Of a stretch of 64,000 bases of DNA, positions 1 through 8,082 are shown one piece after another. The notes under the pieces are model-generated. The model had not been told where the DNA came from. It saw only the letters and a program-made list of their open reading frames with translations, and searched no databases. The stretch covers positions 1 through 64,000 of the forward strand of contig RPQH01000012.1 in the NCBI GenBank assembly GCA_003820375.1, in the 5' to 3' direction. The position numbers and the translations under genes were made by a program. Origin of the DNA: Ignavibacteriota bacterium (lineage in GTDB: Bacteria > Bacteroidota > Ignavibacteria > Tepidaquicellales > OLB5). The number at the start of each line of letters is the position of its first letter. Positions within the stretch are counted from its first letter, which is position 1.

Positions 1-108
1 CTTAACAAACTTAACAAACTTAACAAACTTAACAAACTTAACAAACTTAACAAACTTAACAAACTTAACAAACTTAACAAACTTAACAAACTTAACAAAC
101 TTAACAAA
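1..108. repeat. 9-bp tandem repeat array, CTTAACAAA x12
   Basis: Twelve exact head-to-tail copies of CTTAACAAA run from the first base of the window to 108; a thirteenth diverges at 109-117 (CTTAAAGAA). The true left end lies outside the window. Because the unit is 9 bp, two frames on each strand stay open through it (for example repeating Leu-Asn-Lys on +, Phe-Val-Lys on -), so the array could be the end of a coding repeat or a purely intergenic minisatellite; the window cannot tell. Confidence 0.97.
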
Positions 109-151
109 CTTAAAGAACTTGCTATGCATTTCTATTTACTAAATACTTTCA

Positions 152-159
152 TAAATTTG
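152..159 (+). promoter_or_regulatory. possible -7 box (TAAATTTG) upstream of alaS
   Basis: TAAATTTG matches the Bacteroidota sigma-A -7 consensus TAnnTTTG, 31 bases before the alaS TTG start. No TTG sits at the usual 17-23 base spacing upstream (the nearest, at 119-121, is 30 bases away), so this is only a weak candidate. Confidence 0.3.
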
Positions 160-190
160 TATTTTTAATTTGATAAATAATAACAGATAA

Positions 191-2899
191 TTGCGAACAT
201 CATCACAAATAAGGCAGGATTTCCTTGATTTTTTCAGGTCAAAGGAGCATAAAATAGTACCATCGGCACCGGTTATTCCGTATAATGACCCGACATTGCT
301 TTTTACCAATGCAGGAATGAACCAATTTAAGGATGTTTTTCTTGGAATGGGTAAAAGAGATTATAACCGTGCTGCGGATACTCAAAAATGTATCCGTGTG
401 AGCGGAAAACATAACGATTTGGAAGAAGTAGGTCACGATGCATACCACCATACATTTTTCGAAATGCTCGGTAACTGGTCTTTTGGCGATTACGGCAAAA
501 AGGAAGCAATAAAGTGGGCATGGGAGCTTTTAACCAAAGTCTGGAAAATGCCTAAAGACAAGTTGTGGGCAACGGTTTTCAGAACTGATGATGAAGCTTA
601 TGAATTATGGCAAAGTGAAACAGATATTGACCCGGCACATATATTAAGGTTTGATGAGAAGGATAATTTCTGGGAAATGGGCGATACAGGTCCGTGCGGT
701 CCGTGCTCGGAAATACATATTGACCTGACCAAAGATGGCTGTAAGCCGGAAGATGTTAATGCAGATAATCCTGATGTAATGGAAATCTGGAACCTCGTAT
801 TCATTCAGTATAACAGGGATGAAAAAGGTGTGCTTCATCCTTTACCGATGAAACATGTTGATACTGGAATGGGATTTGAAAGAGTTGTGCGTGTTCTGCA
901 AAATAAAAAATCTAATTATGAGACCGATGTATTCCTTCCGTTAATAAATGAGATAATTCATGTTTCCAAAAAAGATTATACCGGAGACAAAAATATTGCG
1001 GCAATGAATGTTGTTGCCGACCATATCCGCACATTAACCTTTGCTATTGCTGACGGTGCAATTCCATCAAATGAAAGCAGGGGATATGTGCTGAGAAGAA
1101 TATTAAGGCGTGCCGCAAGATACGGCAGAAATCTGAATCTGCATGAGCCGTTCATGTATAAATTGGTTGATGTCCTTGTTGAAACAATGGGTGATGCTTT
1201 CCCTGAAATAAGAGAGAAGCATGAGTTTATAAAAGAAGTCATACAGGCAGAAGAAGAAAGCTTTAATGTAACACTTGACAGGGGAATACATTTATTTAAT
1301 GAAGTCGCTGATGCAGTAGAAGATACAACTAACAAAGTTTTTCCCGGTGAAGAAGCATTTAAATTATATGATACCTATGGCTTTCCGTTAGACCTGACCC
1401 AATTAATGGCAAATGAAAGAGGGTTACAGGTTGACCTGATTGCATATGAAGAAGCAATGAAGGGGCAGAAAAGTAAATCACGTGCTGCAAGGAAAGAAAC
1501 TATTGGTGTAAGCTCAACCGAAATGCTTCCGGCTATACAAATTAATTATGACCCGTATAGTGTTGGTCCCGAAGGAATAAAGACTTCAATTGAAACTGTT
1601 GTTGAAGATGCCGCACAACTAATTGTATTGAAAGATAATCCGTTCTATGCAGAATCAGGCGGGCAGGTGAGTGATACCGGAAAAATTATTGTAAACGGTG
1701 AAAGGGAAATTGAAGTAGTAGATTCTAAAAAAGATTATATAGTAATTAAAGATGCTGATATTATTATTCCCGAAGGTGCTGAGGTAATAGCTAAAGTTGA
1801 TTACGGCAGAAGAGAAGCGATTGAACGCAATCACTCTGCAACACATCTTTTGCATGAGGCATTACGCAGGGTATTGGGACCGCATGTTAAGCAGATGGGC
1901 TCTTACCTTGATGATAAAGTCTTAAGATTCGACTTCCCTCATTTCCATAAGCTTGAACAAGCACAGATAAAAGAAATTGAGGGTATTGTAATGGAAAAGA
2001 TTGCCCAGGGAATTAATGTGAACTGGGAAGTAATGCCAATTGAAACAGCAGAGAAGATTCCCAATGTGAAGAAATTTTTTGGTGATAAATACGGTGATAA
2101 TGTAAGAGTTGTAATTATCGATGAAAAGTTCAGTGTTGAGTTTTGCGGCGGTACTCACGTGAAAGAAACATCTGAAATCGGATTATTTAAAATAATCAGG
2201 GAAGAGAGCATTTCATCAGGAACCCGAAGAATATTTGCAAGAACAGGTGAAGGAATACTTCATTTAATGGATGAAAAGATTGCTGATATAGAAAAGCTTG
2301 TTGCTGACCTGCCGGAAAAATATGCCGATAATTTCAGGATTGCAATTGATGAGTTTAAGATTAATTCAAAAGATTTAGACTTCAGGGATATTGGAATTTT
2401 AAGCAGGATACTTGAATACCATGATAAAACAATTAGCTCATTGATGGACCTGCGTGAGAAATATCTTGAAGAGAGAAAGCAGGCAGAAAAAGCGCTTGCT
2501 AAACAAAAAGTAAAAGAAGCATCGGATAAGCTTGATGAAGTTATTGCTAAAGCTGCTGATGCTGAAGGGATAAAAATTGTAACAGCAAAATACGATTTTG
2601 ACAGCATGGAAGAGTTAAAAGACCTTGGTGATATATTGAGAAGTAAATTAACTTCCGGAGTTGGATTGTTATATATTATTAAAGATGGAAAAGTTAATTT
2701 TGTAACAGTAGTAACAGATGACCTGATAAAAGAAAAGGGATTAAGTGCAGGCAAGCTGGCAGGAGAAGTTGCAAAAATTCTTGGCGGCGGCGGCGGGGGA
2801 AAACCACATCTTGCTGCTGCAGGCGGTAAGGATGTAGGTAAAATAGATTTTGCAATTACCGAACTTAAGAACATTGTTTTAAATCAAATTAAGAAATAA
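191..2899 (+). CDS. alaS: alanine--tRNA ligase
   Basis: Cytoplasmic class II synthetase charging tRNA-Ala, 902 aa, full length. The N-terminal start MRTSSQIRQDFLDFF is typical of the family, which supports the TTG start at 191. The class II core fills about residues 1-240 (GDTGPCGPCSEI, VDTGMGFERV). A helical tRNA-recognition region follows. The editing domain carries the zinc ligands His548 and His552 (HSATH) and Cys652 and His656 (CGGTH). The C-terminal DHHA1-type domain has a Gly-rich stretch followed by KPHLAAAGGKD. The stop at 2897-2899 is followed immediately by the ATG of the next gene, so the two are probably co-transcribed. No missing residues seen. Confidence 0.97.
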   Translation: MRTSSQIRQDFLDFFRSKEHKIVPSAPVIPYNDPTLLFTNAGMNQFKDVFLGMGKRDYNRAADTQKCIRVSGKHNDLEEVGHDAYHHTFFEMLGNWSFGDYGKKEAIKWAWELLTKVWKMPKDKLWATVFRTDDEAYELWQSETDIDPAHILRFDEKDNFWEMGDTGPCGPCSEIHIDLTKDGCKPEDVNADNPDVMEIWNLVFIQYNRDEKGVLHPLPMKHVDTGMGFERVVRVLQNKKSNYETDVFLPLINEIIHVSKKDYTGDKNIAAMNVVADHIRTLTFAIADGAIPSNESRGYVLRRILRRAARYGRNLNLHEPFMYKLVDVLVETMGDAFPEIREKHEFIKEVIQAEEESFNVTLDRGIHLFNEVADAVEDTTNKVFPGEEAFKLYDTYGFPLDLTQLMANERGLQVDLIAYEEAMKGQKSKSRAARKETIGVSSTEMLPAIQINYDPYSVGPEGIKTSIETVVEDAAQLIVLKDNPFYAESGGQVSDTGKIIVNGEREIEVVDSKKDYIVIKDADIIIPEGAEVIAKVDYGRREAIERNHSATHLLHEALRRVLGPHVKQMGSYLDDKVLRFDFPHFHKLEQAQIKEIEGIVMEKIAQGINVNWEVMPIETAEKIPNVKKFFGDKYGDNVRVVIIDEKFSVEFCGGTHVKETSEIGLFKIIREESISSGTRRIFARTGEGILHLMDEKIADIEKLVADLPEKYADNFRIAIDEFKINSKDLDFRDIGILSRILEYHDKTISSLMDLREKYLEERKQAEKALAKQKVKEASDKLDEVIAKAADAEGIKIVTAKYDFDSMEELKDLGDILRSKLTSGVGLLYIIKDGKVNFVTVVTDDLIKEKGLSAGKLAGEVAKILGGGGGGKPHLAAAGGKDVGKIDFAITELKNIVLNQIKK

Positions 2900-3904
2900 A
2901 TGAAGGCAATAATACCGGCAGCAGGAGTAGGAACAAGATTAAGACCGCACACATATTCAATTCCCAAAATTTTGCTGAATGTTGCGGGGAAGCCGATGAT
3001 ATCTTATTTGATTGATGAGCTTATTAATGTGAAAGACCTCGATACTATTGTTATCATTGTCGGACATTTGGGTGATAAAGTTGAAGAATATATCAGAAAA
3101 ACTTATCAAGGTAAAACTGGCATAAAGTTCGAATTTGTAAGGCAGAAAGAAATGCTGGGGCTGGCTCATGCGGTTTACCAGGCAAAAGATTTTCTTCATA
3201 ATGAACCGGTTGTTATTATACTTGGTGATACAATATTTGAATTTGACCTCGTATCATTTTTATCACAGGATACATCATCACTCGGTGTTAAAGATGTGGA
3301 AGATAACCGCAGGTTTGGTGTGGTTGAAACAATAAACGGATATATATCTAGGATGATTGAAAAGCCTGCAGGACCTGAAGTTACAACAAGCAGGAAAGCT
3401 ATTGCAGGATTATATTCTATAAAAAATTCGGAAAACCTTATACGTTCAATTGAATATATTATAGCAAATAATGTAAGAACGAATAATGAATTTCAGCTAA
3501 CGGATGCATTGCAGAATATGATTGAGAATGGCGAGAAGTTCACTGCATTTGAAATTGAAAATTGGTTCGACTGCGGAAAGCCGGAAACACTGCTAAGCAC
3601 AAACCGATATTTGCTGGAAAAGAATTTTACAGTACAAAATAATACAACCTTCCCCGGTACATTAATAATTCCTCCTGTCAGTATTGGTGATGATTGCGAA
3701 ATTGTTAATTCAATTATAGGACCAAATGCTACAATAGGCAGCGGCTCACAGATAAAAGATTCAATAATAAAAAATTCTACGGTCGGAGATAATTCTACTA
3801 TTAACAGCACACTGCTGGAAGATTCAATTATCGGTTCTGAAGTAAACATAACCGGTGATTACAGAAGATTGTATATTGGAGATTCTACGGATATAACGTT
3901 TTAA
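2900..3904 (+). CDS. sugar-phosphate nucleotidyltransferase
   Basis: Predicted to transfer NMP from an NTP to a sugar 1-phosphate, making an activated sugar (glucose-1-phosphate thymidylyl/uridylyl/guanylyltransferase group). 334 aa. The N-terminal Rossmann-like NTP-transferase domain has the signature GVGTRLRP (about 9-16) and a lysine in IPKILLNVAGKP. From about residue 250 the chain changes to hexapeptide-like repeats (IGDDCEIVNSIIGPNATIG, then TIGSGSQI), a left-handed beta-helix, so this is the long RmlA-like form. The exact sugar and nucleotide cannot be read from sequence. It abuts alaS with no gap. It could feed the polysaccharide locus at 42.5-64 kb, but that is inference. Confidence 0.85.
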   Translation: MKAIIPAAGVGTRLRPHTYSIPKILLNVAGKPMISYLIDELINVKDLDTIVIIVGHLGDKVEEYIRKTYQGKTGIKFEFVRQKEMLGLAHAVYQAKDFLHNEPVVIILGDTIFEFDLVSFLSQDTSSLGVKDVEDNRRFGVVETINGYISRMIEKPAGPEVTTSRKAIAGLYSIKNSENLIRSIEYIIANNVRTNNEFQLTDALQNMIENGEKFTAFEIENWFDCGKPETLLSTNRYLLEKNFTVQNNTTFPGTLIIPPVSIGDDCEIVNSIIGPNATIGSGSQIKDSIIKNSTVGDNSTINSTLLEDSIIGSEVNITGDYRRLYIGDSTDITF

Positions 3905-3980
3905 ATAGTGAGATGGTGACGCAAATAACAAATAGCAAATAACAGATAACAAATATAAAGTATTATTTCCGCATCCCCTC

Positions 3981-4004
3981 TTTCCCAAATTTCCATTTGG
4001 GAAA
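3981..4004. terminator. hairpin between convergent genes
   Basis: Perfect 10-bp stem (TTTCCCAAAT with ATTTGGGAAA) around the loop TTCC. It lies 76 bases after the nucleotidyltransferase stop and is followed on + by GTTTTAGATTTTT, so it can act as a terminator for the alaS transcript. It may equally be part of the surrounding repeat block. Confidence 0.5.
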
Positions 4005-4056
4005 GTTTTAGATTTTTCCATAAACCGACAATCTTATTGTTAATTACAGCTCATTA

Positions 4057-4082
4057 CCTTACCAAATAGAAATTTGGTAAGG
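4057..4082. terminator. second hairpin between convergent genes
   Basis: Perfect 11-bp stem (CCTTACCAAAT with ATTTGGTAAGG) around AGAA, downstream of the minus-strand dehydrogenase. There is no strong T-tract on either side, so terminator function is uncertain. Its core resembles the hairpin at 3981-4004. Confidence 0.4.
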
Positions 4083-4145
4083 AGTTGTATGTATGAAAAT
4101 TGGAATTAAGTTGATAAATGAAATTTGAAAGAAGTACGATATTTG

Positions 4146-4916
4146 TTATTTGTTATCTGCTTTCCTTCCCATTCTCATAACCGGGTCAAAGATAAAATTT
4201 GGGGCAATCTTTGCTAACCTTGTCAGCATTACTGTAAACCATGGGAACTGCACTAAACTTTTTCTTTTTGATATTCCCCTCATAATTATTTTTGCGGCTT
4301 TATCCGTTTGCATGAGGAAGGGCATATAAAACTCATTCTTATCGGTCATAGCAGTCTTAACAAATCCGGGTCTAACCGTAATTACATTAATGTTATAGTC
4401 TTTCAGCTCAACGCGTGCTGATTCAAGCAGGACAGATGCAGCGGCTTTACTTGAGCAATAGCTTGATGAGCAGGGATATCCTCTCACATCAGAAAGGGTA
4501 GTAATACCTGCAATAGTGCCATAGCCCTGTTTTCGCATAATTGGGATTAAAAACTCAAGTGAGTGGGCTATGCCGAATGTATTAATCGAGACAGAATTTT
4601 TAAATCCTTCACTTTTAAAGTTTATCATCCATTCAGGGTTACCTACTCCTGCGTTTATAATTGCAAGGTCGATAGTTGCTAATTTATTCAATGCAAACTC
4701 AATTCCTTTTTTAACATCTTCATAAATTGAAATATCGCATTGCATAAAATCGCATTGATGTCCCTGAGAATTGAGTGTTTTTGAGATTTCTTCGATAGCA
4801 GATAAATTTCTTGAGAGAAGAACTAAGTTAGCACCTGCCAAAGCATATTCTTCAGCAAGAGCTTTTCCAATTCCCTGTGATGCCCCGATTATAAGAACAT
4901 TTTTATCAATCTTCAT
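4146..4916 (-). CDS. short-chain dehydrogenase/reductase (SDR)
   Basis: NAD(P)-dependent oxidoreductase of the classical SDR family, 256 aa, cytoplasmic. The Rossmann dinucleotide motif is GASQGIG at residues 11-17, the structural NAG is at 88-90, and the catalytic pair is Tyr153 and Lys157 (YCSSK), with Thr140/Ser142 near the expected serine. Arg36 (LLSRN) after beta-strand 2 would favour NADP(H). The start ATG overlaps the stop of the upstream secreted protein as ATGA, so translation is probably coupled although the functions look unrelated. The substrate is unknown; the C-terminal extension after about residue 215 resembles SDRs acting on lipids or sugars, but this is not decisive. Its last codons lie in an inverted-repeat arm. 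Confidence 0.88.
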   Translation of the reverse strand: MKIDKNVLIIGASQGIGKALAEEYALAGANLVLLSRNLSAIEEISKTLNSQGHQCDFMQCDISIYEDVKKGIEFALNKLATIDLAIINAGVGNPEWMINFKSEGFKNSVSINTFGIAHSLEFLIPIMRKQGYGTIAGITTLSDVRGYPCSSSYCSSKAAASVLLESARVELKDYNINVITVRPGFVKTAMTDKNEFYMPFLMQTDKAAKIIMRGISKRKSLVQFPWFTVMLTRLAKIAPNFIFDPVMRMGRKADNK

Positions 4917-6520
4917 TTTATTAATATCATCTTTCTTGTCATGCTTAAATCACCATAGGTCAGTTTGTAAAAATATATTCCGCTGGGATAATCTGATGCA
5001 TTCCATTCAACTTCATAACTTCCTGCATTTTGTCTTTCATTCACTAATGTGTGAATTTCTCTTCCCTGAATATCAATAACTATCAACTTCACATAATTGC
5101 TCATTGGTAATTGATAACTGATAATTGTTTTCGGGTTGAAGGGGTTAGGATAATTTTGCTCCAATGAAAAATTATATGGAGTGTTGTTTTGGTTTGTTAT
5201 TCCAACCTGAATATCCCGTTTGAACAAATAAAATGTTCCGTTTGAGCTTGCACTTGACCATGTGTTGAAGTATCCGTCATAACCTGTCCACGGAAGCCAG
5301 AACACTCTCCTGATTGCTGCACCGGGGAAATCTGATTTTTCATAATCTTTTACAAATGTAGTACCGTTAAAATTATACACATAAATTCTGCTGTTAAAGC
5401 TGCTGTAAATCACTGAGGGTTGAGTGCTGCCTGTTAATATTTTTATATCGCTTGATGTCATTACATTATTATCACTGTATTCAAATATTGAATCTACTTT
5501 AATATATGTATTGGGACCGGTACTTCTGTAAATATAAGATGCAGCAGTATTATTTGAATTATTTGTTGATAAAAGTTCTTTTGAGCCGTTGTTTCCAAAA
5601 TCATATACTCTGTAAGAGGCAGGGAAGCCTATAGTCGGTGCCTCAAAAATCAAATGCTGGAAAGAAGCAGAGACAGAATCAAATTCAATTCTTCTGATAA
5701 AAGTATTATAAACAGGAAAACCGCCGAATGTTAAAAATACTTCATCCCATCCGTCACCATCACTATCACCAAAGCCGCCCTTACCGGTTAAATTTGAAAC
5801 AGTTGTATAAGTATAAATAGCTGCATAAGTGTTTGAACCTACGTTACCTGTTTGCTCCCAGACTCTAACCTGACCGCCGGAAGTATTTCCTCTCATGCAA
5901 ATAATTTCTTTCTTATTGTTTTTATTCATATCACCGATGAATAAAGCTGCTGCAGTTTCACCATCATTAGTGTGGAGCATTGTAGTTTGGGTGTTCTGGC
6001 TTACATAATTATTATTCCCGTCATTTTCATAAACATAAACGCGTGAGAAAGTAGCAAAATCAGCGAGTATAATTTCTATCTTTCCATCGCCGTCAGTATC
6101 ACCAAATACCATCGGACCAAACCCGCCGCCTTCAGCTTTAGGTATTGAGCATACAAGGGCAAAGCTATCAGGTCTTGATGCCAGCTGTTCCCATACATAA
6201 AACATAGCAGGTGAAAATGTATACCCGGCAAGGTCCAGTAAAGTATCGCTGTCAAAATAACCTACGCAGCCATCCCAGCAATTGCCGAATGCACCTGCAG
6301 GGGATGTCCAGAATGAATTAAAAAGCAATGCGGGATTATTTGTCTGTACCGGATTTCTGTTTATTTGTGTTTTTGGATTTACAAAATCTTTTTCATTAAT
6401 TAAACCATCTCCGTTAAGGTCATAAGTTTTAAAATTTAAATTATCTATCGTGCCGTCTTCGTTATAGTCCTGTGAAAAAGTCAGAGTTGTAAATAATATT
6501 AGGAGTAAGAATGTTTTCAT
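4913..6520 (-). CDS. secreted T9SS cargo protein with EF-hand and FG-GAP-like repeats
   Basis: 535 aa exported protein of unknown role. Signal peptide about 1-16 (MKTFLLLILFTTLTFS). Residues 17-48 form a duplicated calcium-binding, dockerin-like pair (DYNEDGTIDNLNF, DLNGDGLINEKDF). The middle carries FG-GAP/VCBS-type elements with DxDGDG loops (GDTDGDGKIEI, GDMNKNNKKEI, GDSDGDGWDEV), suggesting a calcium-stabilised propeller. The last 90 or so residues, beginning at FSLEQNYPNPFNPKT and ending in a basic RKMILIK, are a type A T9SS sorting domain, so it should cross the outer membrane and be anchored or released at the surface. It is followed by the SDR with a 4-base overlap and preceded by the CorA gene 16 bases upstream. 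Confidence 0.85.
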   Translation of the reverse strand: MKTFLLLILFTTLTFSQDYNEDGTIDNLNFKTYDLNGDGLINEKDFVNPKTQINRNPVQTNNPALLFNSFWTSPAGAFGNCWDGCVGYFDSDTLLDLAGYTFSPAMFYVWEQLASRPDSFALVCSIPKAEGGGFGPMVFGDTDGDGKIEIILADFATFSRVYVYENDGNNNYVSQNTQTTMLHTNDGETAAALFIGDMNKNNKKEIICMRGNTSGGQVRVWEQTGNVGSNTYAAIYTYTTVSNLTGKGGFGDSDGDGWDEVFLTFGGFPVYNTFIRRIEFDSVSASFQHLIFEAPTIGFPASYRVYDFGNNGSKELLSTNNSNNTAASYIYRSTGPNTYIKVDSIFEYSDNNVMTSSDIKILTGSTQPSVIYSSFNSRIYVYNFNGTTFVKDYEKSDFPGAAIRRVFWLPWTGYDGYFNTWSSASSNGTFYLFKRDIQVGITNQNNTPYNFSLEQNYPNPFNPKTIISYQLPMSNYVKLIVIDIQGREIHTLVNERQNAGSYEVEWNASDYPSGIYFYKLTYGDLSMTRKMILIK

Positions 6521-6536
6521 AAGAAATTAAAAAAAA

Positions 6537-7604
6537 TTAAAACCATTTTTTTCTTTTAAAAAAAATTAACATAACCGCTGCTATAATAAACATGCCGCCC
6601 AGCACTACCGGGTAGCTGTATTTCCAGTGCAGCTCGGGCATAAACTCAAAATTCATGCCATATATTCCTGCAATAAAAGATAAGGGTATAAAAATAGTAG
6701 TGATAATAGTAAGAACCTTCATTACTTCATTTAAGCGGTTGCTGATACTTGAAAGATAAATATCCAGCATACCGGAGAGCATATCGCGGTATGTTTCTAT
6801 CGTATCAATTACATGTATTGTATGGTCATAAATATCTCTGATATAAATCTGTGTCTGTTGTTTTATCAAACCGGTTTCTTCACGTTCCATGGAAGCTATT
6901 ACTTCACGCAAAGGCCATACAGATTTACGCAGAAACAGCATTTCCCGCTTCAGTTCATAAATGTTGGTAATTGTTTGTTTTGCCGGATATGCCACAACTT
7001 CTTCTTCAACGTCCTCGATTTTTTCTCCCAGCTTTTCAAGAAGAGAGAAATAGTTGTCAACAATTGAATCTATCAATGAATATACAAGAAAATCGGAGCC
7101 GAACTTTCTTATTCTTCCTTTTGAAGTTCTTAACCTGTCACGGATATTATTAAATGTGTCTCCTTCGATTCCTTCCTGGAAAGTTATGACAAAATTATTG
7201 CCAAGAATTATACTAACCTGTTCAGAAACAATTTCATTAGATGAATTATGCAGGTAAAACATTTTCACAACAAAATAGATATACTCACCATAATCTTCCA
7301 TCTTGGTCCGCTGGTCTGTATTAAGAACATCTTCCATAACAAGAGAGTGAAGCCCGTAATGTTTACCAAGTATTATGAGGTTATTGACATCGGTTAAACC
7401 TTCGATATCTATCCATGTTACCGATGGTTTATGTTTATAATGGAAACATTCATTCAGGTCGGTAATTTGTTTTTCGGTAATTTTATTTTCATCATAATCT
7501 ATAACGTTAATAATTGTCTTATCGGGTTTTTTCTCACCGATATGAATAAGCGTACCGGGAGGCATTCCTGCTTTTTTAGACCTTGCTTTAAAAAATTTTG
7601 CCAT
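6537..7604 (-). CDS. corA: CorA-family divalent cation (Mg/Co) transporter
   Basis: Inner-membrane Mg2+/Co2+ channel, 355 aa, working as a pentamer. The long cytoplasmic N-terminal domain includes the CorA-type segment ending in WIDIEGL, and a helical stalk follows. Two C-terminal membrane helices are visible: the first (about 295-315) ends in the signature YGMN (GMN at 316-318), followed by the periplasmic loop EFMPELHW, then the second helix (about 328-348) and a basic KRKKWF tail. Length and motif order match complete family members. It is the first gene of a minus-strand run, divergent from the deoxyhypusine-synthase-like gene, with a repeat element between them. Confidence 0.93.
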   Translation of the reverse strand: MAKFFKARSKKAGMPPGTLIHIGEKKPDKTIINVIDYDENKITEKQITDLNECFHYKHKPSVTWIDIEGLTDVNNLIILGKHYGLHSLVMEDVLNTDQRTKMEDYGEYIYFVVKMFYLHNSSNEIVSEQVSIILGNNFVITFQEGIEGDTFNNIRDRLRTSKGRIRKFGSDFLVYSLIDSIVDNYFSLLEKLGEKIEDVEEEVVAYPAKQTITNIYELKREMLFLRKSVWPLREVIASMEREETGLIKQQTQIYIRDIYDHTIHVIDTIETYRDMLSGMLDIYLSSISNRLNEVMKVLTIITTIFIPLSFIAGIYGMNFEFMPELHWKYSYPVVLGGMFIIAAVMLIFFKRKKWF

Positions 7605-8082
7605 AATACATAAAAATACAATATATTAAGTTAAATTAAAAGATTAGAAATGTATGTGAAATTACGCAAATCATGATTTAATTTGTTACGAAAGAAATAT
7701 ACAGGTAATTACAGCTCAAGTCCTCACCCCCCGTCCCCCTCTCCTATGATACATGAGAGGAGAGGGGGGAGCAGTTAATTAAAGATCCTCTATTTGAAAA
7801 CGAAATCTACAATTAATTTCTCCCCCTCTCCTAACGCCTATCATAGGAGAGGGGGACGGGGGGTGAGGACTTGAGCTGTAATTAAATACAAAAGTTAAAA
7901 TCTTATCCAATGATTACTCTTTTGGGTTTGTCACTTGTCCTTATAAAACTAAAATCATATTAATCCATTTAATCTTTGGTTCAAGCTTTTAACAATCTTA
8001 CAAACTCTCAACTTATTTCGTATATTTTTATGAATTTTATTTTTAGATTGCTTTAATATTTATAAAAATTAAAATATAATTT
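7605..8082. other. 478-bp divergent intergenic region
   Basis: Lies between corA (-) and the deoxyhypusine-synthase-like gene (+). It holds the 179-bp palindromic element at 7706-7884; the remainder is AT-rich and must contain both promoters, but no clear TAnnTTTG box was found. The closest is TATATTTTTATG near 8021. No open reading frame of note, no tRNA. Confidence 0.8.
7706..7884. repeat. 179-bp MITE-like element with 46-bp perfect inverted repeats
   Basis: The left arm 7706-7751 and right arm 7839-7884 are exact inverted copies over 46 bases, starting TAATTACAGCTCAAGTCC and including a C6/G6 run. The 87-base interior has a second imperfect inverted pair (about 7756-7770 and 7819-7832). 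The G+C-rich arms contrast with the AT-rich surroundings. There is no coding capacity. It could be a miniature transposable element or a very stable RNA hairpin. A degenerate copy of one end is at 12060-12085. Confidence 0.93.

Larger units (their letters stand above)
3935..4160. repeat. 226-bp block bounded by 22-bp inverted repeats
   Basis: The left arm 3935-3956 and right arm 4139-4160 are inverted copies matching at 20 of 22 bases. Between them are two perfect hairpins (3981-4004 and 4057-4082). The right arm overlaps the last codons and stop of the dehydrogenase gene ending at 4146. This looks like a small non-autonomous element or a decayed repeat between convergent genes; no transposase is present. 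Confidence 0.6.

Noticed and set aside
1-108. CRISPR array
   Set aside because: Units are 9 bases with no spacers; the same holds for the heptamers at 29269-29317.
2260-2874. 204-codon minus-strand frame inside alaS
   Set aside because: It is antisense to a conserved synthetase, is rich in Ser/Leu as expected for a mirror frame, and has no support.
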